NCBI RefSeq assembly: GCF_030418125.1
Contig: NZ_JAUHTR010000001.1
Span: 1 to 64,000 of the forward strand
Direction: 5' to 3'
From: Fictibacillus fluitans
Lineage (GTDB): Bacteria; Bacillota; Bacilli; Bacillales; Fictibacillaceae
DNA: 64,000 bases
A model generated the notes under the pieces. It was given only the letters and a program-made list of their open reading frames with translations. It ran no database searches and was not told the DNA's origin. Position numbers and translations under genes: made by a program. Of the stretch, positions 35,640-44,262 are shown in pieces. The number at the start of each line of letters is the position of its first letter. Position 1 is the stretch's first letter.

Positions 35640-37022
35640 ATGAAAGTAAAAAACTATAAAAAACTTGCGGCTGTTTCAGTGATCGCGGGAAGTGTCCTAT
35701 TCAGCTCGGCTTGTTCGGACAGTGATTCGGCTTCAGGCAACAAAACAGCAGGTGACAAAAACACCATCAGCATTACGTTCCGGGATGGGGGAGGAACCAA
35801 TAAAGGGCTCACACAATGGTTGAATAACGATATCATCCCAGCGTTCAAAAAAGAGCATCCAAAAGCAAATATCAAGTTATCGCCGATCAGCGCTTCAGAG
35901 GGTGACTATTTTGCCAAAGTGGCGCTGATGCTCAAATCCAATCAATCGGCGCCTGATATTGTGACAGAAGATACCTTTATGGTGAATTCGGATGCAAGCG
36001 CAGGCTATCTTGAACCGCTGGACAAGAGGATCGACGGATGGGATGAATGGGACCACTATATTGATAATGTTAAAAACGGTGTAAAAGCACAGGACGGTAA
36101 GACGTATGGTGTGCCTTTTAACACGGATTCACGCGGCCTGTGGTACAACAAGGATGTATTTAAAAAAGCAGGATTGCCCGTCCCGTGGGAACCAAAGTCA
36201 TGGGATGATATATTGACTGCTGCGCGAACGATTAAAAAGAAGTCACCTGATGTGATTCCGATGTGGATGAATTCAGGGAAAGCAACAGGCGAAGCGACCT
36301 CCATGCAGACATTTGAAATGCTGCTCTACGGCACAGAAGATCCTTTATACGATAAGGACAAACAAAAATGGATTGTGAACAGTCCCGGCCTTCTCGATAC
36401 GTACACCTTCATTGATACCATTTATAAAGAAAAGCTTGGACCGAATTTATCCCAGGTTCTCAATGGACAGGGAGGAACCATTGCTTATACACAGCTCATG
36501 CCAAAAGGAAAAATCGGAATTGGCCTTGACGGCATCTGGCAGGCTGGAAACTATCGCAAAGACGGACCGGCTCCATGGCCAGAGGCGTTTGATACACTCG
36601 GCTATGCAGCAATGCCTACACAAAAAGGACAAGCCCCGGGAACGACTTCCATGTCGGGCGGCTGGGCGTTCTCCATTCCGAAAAAATCGGATAACAAGGA
36701 TTTATCATGGGAATTCATTAAATTTGTCTCCACTAAAGAAAACAACCTTAAACTGCTGCTGAAAGAAAACAATTTGTCACCTCGTGAGGATGTTTCTAAA
36801 GAAAAGGAATATTTGGATCTGCCAATGTTTAAGGAAGGATCAGAGTTTTTAAAGAACACTCATTTCAGGCCTTCTGTTGACAAGTACCCATCTGTTTCAA
36901 CGGTCATCCAGTCGACGGTTGAAGATGTCGTAACAGATAAGCTGTCACCGAAACAGGCGGTTGAAAACTACAAGAAAAACGTAACTCGCGTCGTGGGCAA
37001 AGACAAGGTGATTGAACGTTAA
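35640..37022 (+). CDS. Sugar ABC transporter substrate-binding lipoprotein
   Basis: This 460-residue extracytoplasmic solute-binding protein of the carbohydrate family 1 (COG1653) has a lipoprotein signal with basic N-region and lipobox FSSAC. Cys25 is the lipidated residue. The domain contains typical motifs such as VPFNTDSRGLWYNKDVFKKAG and MSGGWAFSIPKKS. It delivers a sugar or oligosaccharide to the two permeases that follow. The substrate cannot be read. No ATPase gene is present, so a shared MsmX-type ATPase is expected. GAGGAGGGGTTGTA precedes the ATG. Confidence 0.9.
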   Translation: MKVKNYKKLAAVSVIAGSVLFSSACSDSDSASGNKTAGDKNTISITFRDGGGTNKGLTQWLNNDIIPAFKKEHPKANIKLSPISASEGDYFAKVALMLKSNQSAPDIVTEDTFMVNSDASAGYLEPLDKRIDGWDEWDHYIDNVKNGVKAQDGKTYGVPFNTDSRGLWYNKDVFKKAGLPVPWEPKSWDDILTAARTIKKKSPDVIPMWMNSGKATGEATSMQTFEMLLYGTEDPLYDKDKQKWIVNSPGLLDTYTFIDTIYKEKLGPNLSQVLNGQGGTIAYTQLMPKGKIGIGLDGIWQAGNYRKDGPAPWPEAFDTLGYAAMPTQKGQAPGTTSMSGGWAFSIPKKSDNKDLSWEFIKFVSTKENNLKLLLKENNLSPREDVSKEKEYLDLPMFKEGSEFLKNTHFRPSVDKYPSVSTVIQSTVEDVVTDKLSPKQAVENYKKNVTRVVGKDKVIER

Positions 37023-37046
37023 CTTGTATGGAAAGGAGTGATTTCT

Positions 37047-37979
37047 TTGGACGCAAACCCTGTGATTTCTCCGTCAACTGCGGTTGATGGAGGATCTTCC
37101 TCCCGCAAAAGGCAAAACCGGACGGTATGGGCTTCCATCCTCTTTCTGCTGCCGGCCTGGTTGTTGCTGCTTGTTTTCTTTATCGGACCGATACTTTTAA
37201 CCTTTTATTTTGCATTTACCAATTTATCGCTGACAGGCAGTGAAGCACAAGCCACACAGTTTATAGGATTCAGCAACTTCATGAACATGTTCCAAGATCC
37301 CAACTTTCGCATCAGTGTGATGAAGACCGTCATATATTTACTGTTTTCGGCTATTATCGGCCAGCAGGTGCTTGGATTTATTCTTGCTCTTTTGATGAAA
37401 GAAAAGAATCCCGCATTTCGCCGGGTAATAGGAATTATCATCATAGCCGGCTGGGTAACACCAGAGATTGTGGTCGCATTCTGCTGGGTGGCCTTTTTAA
37501 ATGACAGCGGAACATTGAATGCTCTGCTTCAACAAGTGGGCTTTAAACCAATTGCCTGGCTTTTCACGTTTCCAATGGCCAGTGTCATCATTGCGAATAT
37601 TTGGCACGGAACGGCTTTTTCCATGCTGGTTTTCCAGGCGGCACTGGATGATGTGCCAAAAAGCATTGAAGAGGCGGCAGTGGTGGATGGTGCTTCAAGG
37701 TTTCAGGTGCTTTACAAGATTGTGCTGCCCATGATTAAAGGATCAGTGGTCACCAATATGATCCTGGTCACTCTTCAAACGCTGGGTGTATTTACATTGA
37801 TATACGCAATGACGGGCGGAGGTCCTGGAACAGCAACGCAAACACTGCCTATTTTTATGTACAACCAGGCTTTTGTAAACTATCAGCTCGGATACGGCAC
37901 AGCCATCTCTCTGATCCTTTTATTAATTGGAGTGATTGTAAGCGTACTGTATTTAAAATCAATGAAAGTGAAAGTGTAG
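37047..37979 (+). CDS. Sugar ABC transporter permease, MalF-like
   Basis: This 310-residue inner-membrane component has six hydrophobic segments after a polar N-terminus (first at about residue 30). The ATPase-docking EAA loop is EEAAVVDGASRFQVLYKIV. It pairs with the next permease to form the channel. The start is set at TTG 37047, eight bases after AAAGGAG; the in-frame GTG at 37038 overlaps that site. Intergenic gaps of about 24 and 9 bases show one operon. Confidence 0.9.
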   Translation: MDANPVISPSTAVDGGSSSRKRQNRTVWASILFLLPAWLLLLVFFIGPILLTFYFAFTNLSLTGSEAQATQFIGFSNFMNMFQDPNFRISVMKTVIYLLFSAIIGQQVLGFILALLMKEKNPAFRRVIGIIIIAGWVTPEIVVAFCWVAFLNDSGTLNALLQQVGFKPIAWLFTFPMASVIIANIWHGTAFSMLVFQAALDDVPKSIEEAAVVDGASRFQVLYKIVLPMIKGSVVTNMILVTLQTLGVFTLIYAMTGGGPGTATQTLPIFMYNQAFVNYQLGYGTAISLILLLIGVIVSVLYLKSMKVKV

Positions 37980-37988
37980 GAGGGGAGA

Positions 37989-38822
37989 ATGATGAAAAGA
38001 AAATCAATGAAGATTGAAAAAGTGCTTCCATACAGCATCTTAACGGTAATTGGTGTTCTGTTCCTTCTTCCGCTGCTCTGGGTGGTGATCGCGTCTGTGG
38101 ATCCCAATGCCAACTCCTCAATTAAACTGCCGTCCGCTTTTACACTGGATAACTTTAAGAGTGTTATAACGGATCCGGTAAATATTCGTGCGTTTATCAT
38201 AGGGCTGCTGCTATCCATGGGGCAGGGGCTTCTGGTTGTCCTTGTAGCCGGTCTTGCCGCCTATCCTCTTTCCAGGTATCAGCTCAGGTACAAGAAGCCG
38301 TTTATGTTCACCATTTTATTTATGACCTCCTTGCCAATAACGGCAGTCATGGTTCCGGTTTATCAGCTTTTTATTTATATGAAACTTCAGGATTCCTTGT
38401 GGGGAACGATGTTTTTTTTAACAGCTGCCGGGTTGCCGTATGCCATCTGGATGCTGAAAAATTTTATGGATGCGGTTCCGCTGGAGCTGGAAGAATCGGC
38501 ATGGATTGATGGGGCATCGGTTTGGCAAGGACTCAAACGGATTGTTGCTCCATTGATGATTCCGGGAATTTGTACAGTTGGCATCTTCACTTTTTCAGGA
38601 AGCTGGGGCAATTTCTTTGTGCCCTATATATTGATTCAGACACCTGAAAAGCTGCCGGCCTCGGTAACTATATACCAATTTTTTGGTAATTTTGGAATGG
38701 TAGAGTACGGGAAGCTTGCGGCCTTCTCCATTCTGTATACCTTTCCGGCCATTGTGCTTTATATCTTTGCTCAGCGGTTTATGTCGCAGGGCTTCAGTCT
38801 GGGGGGAGCTTCCAAGGGCTAA
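37989..38822 (+). CDS. Sugar ABC transporter permease, MalG-like
   Basis: The 277-residue partner permease has six hydrophobic segments and the EAA loop EESAWIDGASVWQGLKRIV. The first segment is LTVIGVLFLLPLLWVVIA. It starts at ATG behind AGGAGGGGAGA, nine bases after the upstream permease. With the binding protein it makes a three-gene uptake unit for an unidentified carbohydrate. Confidence 0.9.
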   Translation: MMKRKSMKIEKVLPYSILTVIGVLFLLPLLWVVIASVDPNANSSIKLPSAFTLDNFKSVITDPVNIRAFIIGLLLSMGQGLLVVLVAGLAAYPLSRYQLRYKKPFMFTILFMTSLPITAVMVPVYQLFIYMKLQDSLWGTMFFLTAAGLPYAIWMLKNFMDAVPLELEESAWIDGASVWQGLKRIVAPLMIPGICTVGIFTFSGSWGNFFVPYILIQTPEKLPASVTIYQFFGNFGMVEYGKLAAFSILYTFPAIVLYIFAQRFMSQGFSLGGASKG

Positions 38823-38868
38823 TTATACAGAGACAGGCATGGTTGTTAGAATGATCTGACCTTTTCGT

Positions 38869-38913
38869 TATAATAAATATGTATGCGTTTTCCAAATTCG
38901 CGTAGACATATTT
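38869..38913 (+). promoter_or_regulatory. Regulator promoter and autoregulatory operator candidate
   Basis: A perfect -10 box TATAAT lies at 38869-38874. Immediately downstream AAATATGTATGCG (38875-38887) faces CGTAGACATATTT (38901-38913); as reverse complements the arms agree at 11 of 13 bases. The ATATGT half-site also occurs in the structural operon promoter, pointing to one regulator for both. Confidence 0.55.
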
Positions 38914-38932
38914 CTGGTTTTGGAGTGGTTTA

Positions 38933-40084
38933 ATGGAGCCTTTATACAAACAAGTCTATCAATCAATTAAAAAAAGTATCATTAGCGGCAGATACGCAGC
39001 AGGTGAACGCGTTCCTTCCGAAAAAGAATTATCTGATTCGTTTCAGGTAAGCCGGATTACAAGCAAAAAAGCCATTGAACTGCTGGTCACCGAAGGGCTC
39101 GTCTTCCGTCAGCGCGGAAAAGGGACGTTCGTTTCCGATCTTGAAGAAAATCTGGTGGAAAAACCCGAAGCTGCGAATAACAGTAAAGGGATTTATCTGG
39201 TGGGGCTTGTCATTACAGATTTCGATGACAGCTATGTTTCAAAGGTCATCTCGAGCATTGAAGAAGCGGCCGGTGAGAGATGCTTCGTGATCTTGAAACG
39301 AACGCTTGGCTCTGTTGAAAAAGAGGCAGAGGCCATCAAACAGCTCATTGAATATGGCGTGGACGGGCTAATCCTTTATCCGGCACAGGCGGAGCATTAT
39401 GGAACGGAAATTTTAAAAATGATAATTGCGGAGTACCCTCTCGTATTGATTGACCGGACGTTTAAAGGAGTTGGGGCTGCCTTTGTATCCACTGACAACA
39501 TCAAAGCAGCCAAACAAGGGATGAAATACTTATTTCAATTGGGACATGAGCACATTGGCGTTCTCGGGCCTTCCATCATTGAAACAACAACAATTGTAGA
39601 CCGTTTTTCAGGCATACTGCAAGCCTATGAAGAACAAAACAAAATCGTAAACAGGCAATTATGGTGCTCCGACTTAAAAAAGTCGCTGCCTATTGCCTTC
39701 AGCAAGGATGTCACCCCCGATCAAGACATCGAAATGATCAAGAGCCATATCAAAAAGCATCCGGAAATGACCGCATTGTTTGCGCTCGAGCATAATATAG
39801 CCGTTCTGGCCAAACGGGCGGCAGAACAGCTCGGTCTGCGCGTTCCGGAGGATATGTCCATCCTTTGCTTTGATGCGTACGACAACAATTTAAGTGGATG
39901 GGAATTTACACACTTGCGTCAAAATGAAAAAAAGATGGGGAAATTGGCCATGAACCGTTTAGTGGAAATGATGAATGGAAACCGTACCATTAAAAAAGAA
40001 TTTCTTGATGCACAGCTCATTGAAGGAAATTCGACGTGTTCAATCAAAAGGATGCCTTTAAAACAAACAGGCAAGCCACTTTAA
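38933..40084 (+). CDS. GntR/LacI-type hybrid transcriptional regulator
   Basis: The 383-residue protein joins an N-terminal GntR-family winged helix (residues about 1-70, YQSIKKSIISGRYAAGERVPS, VSRITSKKAIELL, RQRGKGTFVS) to a C-terminal periplasmic-binding-like ligand domain of the LacI type (IEYGVDGLILYPA, LIDRTFKG, HEHIGVLGP). AraR of B. subtilis has the same architecture. It would repress the flanking sugar operon until its ligand binds. It starts after TGGAGTGGTTTA and is followed by two oxidoreductase genes on the same strand. Confidence 0.9.
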   Translation: MEPLYKQVYQSIKKSIISGRYAAGERVPSEKELSDSFQVSRITSKKAIELLVTEGLVFRQRGKGTFVSDLEENLVEKPEAANNSKGIYLVGLVITDFDDSYVSKVISSIEEAAGERCFVILKRTLGSVEKEAEAIKQLIEYGVDGLILYPAQAEHYGTEILKMIIAEYPLVLIDRTFKGVGAAFVSTDNIKAAKQGMKYLFQLGHEHIGVLGPSIIETTTIVDRFSGILQAYEEQNKIVNRQLWCSDLKKSLPIAFSKDVTPDQDIEMIKSHIKKHPEMTALFALEHNIAVLAKRAAEQLGLRVPEDMSILCFDAYDNNLSGWEFTHLRQNEKKMGKLAMNRLVEMMNGNRTIKKEFLDAQLIEGNSTCSIKRMPLKQTGKPL

Positions 40085-40101
40085 CCGGAGCGTGATGATC
40101 T

Positions 40102-41124
40102 ATGATACAAGCTGCAATGTTGAGCAGATGGCATGTACATGCCGATGACTATGCTAGAGAAGCAAAAAACAATCCGTATCTTTCCATTCGAATGGTTTGG
40201 GATGAGGAAGAGGAAAGAGGGGAGAAGTGGGCACAGGAACTTGGAGTGGCATTTGAAAAAGATCTGGAAGCCATACTGAAAAATCCAGAGATTGATGCTG
40301 TTATCGTAAATACGCCTACCAATAGGCACAGGGAAGTGATTTTGGCTGCTATCGCGCATAAAAAGCATGTGTTTACGGAAAAAGTGCTGGCATTGACGAC
40401 GGCAGAGTGTGAAGAAATTTATGATGCGGCTGAAAATGCCGGCATTAAGCTGATGGTTTCTCTCCCACGGTTAACGTCCGATTATTATTTGTATGCACAG
40501 CATGCCCTGGACCAGGGCATGCTCGGTGAGTTAACCTCCGTCCGCTGCCGGCTCGCTCATAACGGGGCGGTTCCGGCGGACGGCAGCAAACATGGATGGC
40601 TTCCTGAGCATTTCTTTGATAAGAAAGCGTGCGGTGGAGGGGCATTAATTGATCTTGGCGCACATCCCATCTATTTGACCAACAGGCTGGCAGGTTCAGC
40701 AAAATCTGTGACCTCCATCTTTCAGCAAAGCAGCGGACGAGAGGTGGAAGAGAATGCGACCGTGCTGATTCAATACGAATCAGGTGCTCTTGGGACGATA
40801 GAAACGGGATTTTTATCGGAATGCAGCCCGTTTCAGCTGGAGCTGTACGGCACAAAAGGAGCTTTGCTTATTGAGGAAAACCAGGTCCGGATGAACAGCC
40901 GTTCATCTGGTAAAGATGGGTGGGTAATTCCTGATGAATTGCCTGAAGCACTACCCATGCCGCTGGAGCAGTGGGCAGCTTCCATTGTAAAAGATGAAAA
41001 ACCAACCATTACAAGAAAGGATGTATGTGAACTGACACTTATCAATGAAGCAGCGGAAAAGTCGAATCGAGAAGGACGAAGAATTTTGGTTTCAGAAATG
41101 AAGGAAGTTCAATTTAATCACTAA
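40102..41124 (+). CDS. Gfo/Idh/MocA oxidoreductase with atypical N-terminus
   Basis: The 340-residue protein has the two-domain Gfo/Idh/MocA fold: IDAVIVNTPTNRHREVI, then HVFTEKVLALT in place of the usual EKP motif, and GGGALIDLGAHPIYL in the C-terminal domain. The N-terminal first strand and loop read MLSRWHVHADDYARE, so the GxGxxG NAD loop of most relatives is not visible. The substrate is probably a sugar or cyclitol. It follows the regulator by 17 bases and precedes a second oxidoreductase. Confidence 0.85.
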   Translation: MIQAAMLSRWHVHADDYAREAKNNPYLSIRMVWDEEEERGEKWAQELGVAFEKDLEAILKNPEIDAVIVNTPTNRHREVILAAIAHKKHVFTEKVLALTTAECEEIYDAAENAGIKLMVSLPRLTSDYYLYAQHALDQGMLGELTSVRCRLAHNGAVPADGSKHGWLPEHFFDKKACGGGALIDLGAHPIYLTNRLAGSAKSVTSIFQQSSGREVEENATVLIQYESGALGTIETGFLSECSPFQLELYGTKGALLIEENQVRMNSRSSGKDGWVIPDELPEALPMPLEQWAASIVKDEKPTITRKDVCELTLINEAAEKSNREGRRILVSEMKEVQFNH

Positions 41125-41141
41125 TCAAGGGGGAAAAACGA

Positions 41142-42275
41142 ATGTCTAAGAAAATTCGAATCGGAATCATCGGGTGCGGCGGAATTGCCAACGGAAAGCA
41201 TATGCCGAGTCTTTCAAAAATTGATGAAGCAGAGCTTATTGCTTTTTGCGATATTGAGAAAGAAAGAGCGGTAAAAGCGGCCAGGGATTTTGGAACCGCG
41301 GATGCAAAAGTATACAGTGATTACAAAGAGCTCCTTCAAAATGAAGATGTGGACGTTGTGCATGTCTGCACACCCAACCACTCGCACGCAGAAATTACGA
41401 TTGATTCACTTGAAGCAGACAAGCATGTTATGTGTGAAAAACCAATGGCCAAGACATCGGCTGACGCTAGAAGAATGGTAGAAACAGCGAAGCGGACAGG
41501 GAAAAAGCTCACGATCGGATATCAGTACCGGTTCCGTTCCGACAGCTGGCATTTGCACAAGCTGTGCGATCGGGGTGACTTTGGAGACATCTATTATGCG
41601 AGAGCCCACGCCATTCGCCGCCGGGCAGTGCCGACATGGGGAGTCTTTCTGGATGAAGAAAAACAGGGAGGAGGCTCGCTTATTGATATCGGCACTCATT
41701 CACTTGATATGACGCTGTGGATGATGAACAATTATGAACCGCAAGCTGTTCTTGGCACAACATTCCATAAATTAGGGAAGAAAAAAGATGCAGCCAATGC
41801 ATGGGGCCCATGGGATCCTGAGAAATTCACGGTGGAGGACTCTGCATTCGCAATGATTACGATGAAGAACGGTGCCACCATTTCGCTTGAGACGAGCTGG
41901 GCGCTCAATACCCTCCACACCGGTGAAGCACGTTGTACGTTATGCGGGACAGAGGGAGGCGCTGATATGCATGACGGCCTGCGGATCAATGGAGAAGATC
42001 TTGGCAAGCTTTACACCAATCAAGTTCAAATTGACGGAAAAGGAGTCGCGTTCTATGATGCTGATCAGGAAAGTGATGCCGACCATGAAGCCAGACTTTG
42101 GATCCATTCCCTCCTGAATGATACGGAGCCGGTGGTAAAACCAGAGCAGGCGCTCGTCGTTACGGAAATTTTGGAAGCAGTATATGAATCGGCAAGAACA
42201 GGCAAGGCCGTTTATTTTGACGATAATGGCAGGAGAGTACCCGATGGAGAAAGAACAGATCAGGTGCTTCAATAA
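41142..42275 (+). CDS. Gfo/Idh/MocA oxidoreductase
   Basis: This 377-residue NAD(P)-dependent oxidoreductase has a canonical Rossmann loop GIIGCGGIANGKH (residues 8-20). HVCTPNHSHAEI, CEKPMAKT with the catalytic Lys, and GGSLIDIGTHSLDM follow. It would oxidise a ring hydroxyl of a sugar or cyclitol imported by the ABC system; the substrate is unknown. AAGGGGGAAAAACGA precedes the ATG. It ends the locus before a terminator. A partly similar sequence precedes it, so the two may be a diverged pair. Confidence 0.9.
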   Translation: MSKKIRIGIIGCGGIANGKHMPSLSKIDEAELIAFCDIEKERAVKAARDFGTADAKVYSDYKELLQNEDVDVVHVCTPNHSHAEITIDSLEADKHVMCEKPMAKTSADARRMVETAKRTGKKLTIGYQYRFRSDSWHLHKLCDRGDFGDIYYARAHAIRRRAVPTWGVFLDEEKQGGGSLIDIGTHSLDMTLWMMNNYEPQAVLGTTFHKLGKKKDAANAWGPWDPEKFTVEDSAFAMITMKNGATISLETSWALNTLHTGEARCTLCGTEGGADMHDGLRINGEDLGKLYTNQVQIDGKGVAFYDADQESDADHEARLWIHSLLNDTEPVVKPEQALVVTEILEAVYESARTGKAVYFDDNGRRVPDGERTDQVLQ

Positions 42276-42288
42276 GGTAATAGTTTTG

Positions 42289-42320
42289 AAGCGGCAGGAA
42301 ATTCCTCTGCCGCTTTTTTA
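42289..42320 (+). terminator. Terminator of the sugar operon
   Basis: AAGCGGCAG pairs with CTGCCGCTT around a 9-base loop, followed by T. The following 120 bases are the AT-rich upstream region of the next gene. Confidence 0.9.
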
Positions 42321-42440
42321 TAGGAGATTTTTAGTTTACATAAGATCTTTAAATGTTTATACTTCCTGATATTGGGCTAAATTCTAAGACATACAAGTAT
42401 TTATGTTTGGCTTATAAACTATCAACAGGGAGGCATCACC

Positions 42441-43238
42441 ATGGCATATAACAAGCCGGGCAGAGTTAGTGAAATTGCCATTGAGGCAGGAATTGACAAG
42501 GCGCGGTCGCCGGCAATAAATCTCCTTATCCTTGGTTTTTTGGGCGGAGCCTTCATCGCACTTGGGTTTTTGCTTGATATCCGGGTCAGTGGCAACCTGC
42601 CGAAGGAATGGGGGAGCTTTGGCTCTTTTCTGGGGGCAGCCGTTTTCCCGGTCGGACTTGTTCTGGTTGTTCTTGCGGGAAGTGAGTTAATAACGGGCAA
42701 TATGATGTCTGTGCCAATGGCATTGTATGCGAAGAAGATTACATGGAAAGGTCTTTTGAGGAATTGGGTTTTTGTCACGATAGCCAATTTAATCGGGGCG
42801 CTGTTTGTGGCTTATTTTTTTGGACATGTAGTTGGACTGACGGAAACTGGGCCTTTTCTCGCCAAGACGCTGGCCATTACGCAGGGTAAACTGGAAGAAT
42901 CTTTTTTTCAAACGTTAATTTCTGGGATCGGCTGTAACTGGCTCGTATGTCTGGCCATTTGGATGGCGTATGGAGCAGATGATGCTGTCGGTAAGATTTT
43001 CGGTATCTGGTTTCCGATCATGGCATTTGTTGCCATAGGTTTTCAGCACGTGGTCGCCAATATGTTTCTCATTCCAGCGGCTATTTTTGCCGGCTACTAC
43101 ACGTGGATGGATTTCATCGCAAATGTCATTCCTACTTTTATTGGAAACGTTATTGGCGGAGCCGTATTTGTTGGGTTCATTTACTTCTATACCTACCAAA
43201 AAAATAGCAGGGATAAAGCAACAAGAAAAGTTTCCTGA
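42441..43238 (+). CDS. Formate/nitrite transporter
   Basis: This 265-residue FNT-family pentameric channel has six hydrophobic segments. The family signatures are LAGSELITGNMMSVPMAL and IGFQHVVANMFLIPA. It should move formate, nitrite or a similar small anion. Among B. subtilis relatives YwcJ or YrhG fit best; the specific ion cannot be told. GGAGGCATCACC precedes the ATG. It is monocistronic, ended by a terminator. Confidence 0.9.
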   Translation: MAYNKPGRVSEIAIEAGIDKARSPAINLLILGFLGGAFIALGFLLDIRVSGNLPKEWGSFGSFLGAAVFPVGLVLVVLAGSELITGNMMSVPMALYAKKITWKGLLRNWVFVTIANLIGALFVAYFFGHVVGLTETGPFLAKTLAITQGKLEESFFQTLISGIGCNWLVCLAIWMAYGADDAVGKIFGIWFPIMAFVAIGFQHVVANMFLIPAAIFAGYYTWMDFIANVIPTFIGNVIGGAVFVGFIYFYTYQKNSRDKATRKVS

Positions 43239-43247
43239 TTGTTTCAT

Positions 43248-43286
43248 AGAGCTCTTGCGCAGAATCGCGAGAGCTCTTTTTTTTTA
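43248..43286 (+). terminator. Terminator after the formate/nitrite channel
   Basis: AGAGCTCTTGCG pairs with CGCGAGAGCTCT around AGAAT with a G.T pair, then a run of nine T. Confidence 0.9.
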
Positions 43287-43418
43287 TAGATCTGACACGC
43301 ATTTCACATAATGAAAAGAAAAGGTGTTAGGAAATCTTACAGATTAAATGAATTAAGAGATGATTTGCTATATGCTCAGGTTAACATAGGAAAATTTTCT
43401 AAACGGGGATGAGGACGT

Positions 43419-44159
43419 TTGAAAAAAGAGATGGATTTAAATTGTGATGTTGGAGAAAGCTTTGGGATCTACCGATACGGATCAGATGAAGCCGTGATGC
43501 CTTTCGTCAGTTCCGCCAATATCGCATGCGGTTTTCATGCTGGGGACCCACACGTCATCAAAAAGACCATTGATCTTGCCGCTTCTTATGGGGTACGCAT
43601 TGGGGCTCACGTTGGATTTCCAGACCGGATCGGATTTGGTACCCGTGATATAAAAGCAGATGCGCAGGAAGTCTATGATTATATTATCTATCAAATGGGG
43701 GCACTGGATGGATTCCTGACGATAGCAGGGTTATCCATGTCACATATTAAACTTCATGGATCACTGTATATGATGGCTTCTGAGCAGAAGGAAATTAGCT
43801 GTGCAACCATTGAGGCGATTCAGGCGTTCAACCCCGGACTGGATGTTTATGCGCTTCCAGGGTCCGAACTAAGCATAAGAGCTGAAGGGGCAGGCTTGAG
43901 GGTGATGAATGAGTATTATGCGGACCGGCCATATGATGTAAATGGTGAAAAAAGATTTGGCTGGTGTGAAGAGGAGATCGGCAGTCCTTTTAAAATTGCA
44001 GAAACGGTCATGAAGGTGCTGGATCAGGAGTCATGCGATCTGCAGACTGTGTGTGTACATAGCGATACCCGTGAAGCCGCAAATATTATGAAACTGGTCC
44101 GCAATACACTTGTTCATGCAGGCTGGAGTATACGCTCTTGTAAAAAACTTTTGGTATAG
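43419..44159 (+). CDS. pxpA: 5-oxoprolinase subunit A (PxpA, LamB/YcsF family)
   Basis: The 246-residue protein shows the LamB/YcsF motifs DLNCDVGESFG (residues 5-15), NIACGFHAGDP, GAHVGFPDR, HIKLHGSLYMM and CVHSDTREA. With PxpB and PxpC it hydrolyses 5-oxoproline to glutamate using ATP. No pxpB or pxpC is in the window, so this is an orphan copy or its partners lie elsewhere. The start is drawn at TTG 43419, behind GAGGAC; ATG 43431 is possible and would remove four residues. Confidence 0.88.
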   Translation: MKKEMDLNCDVGESFGIYRYGSDEAVMPFVSSANIACGFHAGDPHVIKKTIDLAASYGVRIGAHVGFPDRIGFGTRDIKADAQEVYDYIIYQMGALDGFLTIAGLSMSHIKLHGSLYMMASEQKEISCATIEAIQAFNPGLDVYALPGSELSIRAEGAGLRVMNEYYADRPYDVNGEKRFGWCEEEIGSPFKIAETVMKVLDQESCDLQTVCVHSDTREAANIMKLVRNTLVHAGWSIRSCKKLLV

Positions 44160-44262
44160 CCAAAGGTTTTTTATTTGCCGTTATATTACAGGTCCGTTAC
44201 TTATATATATGGTTAGTGCATTTTCAACCATAAATGGCGGCGGCTTGGGAGGTGATAAGCGT

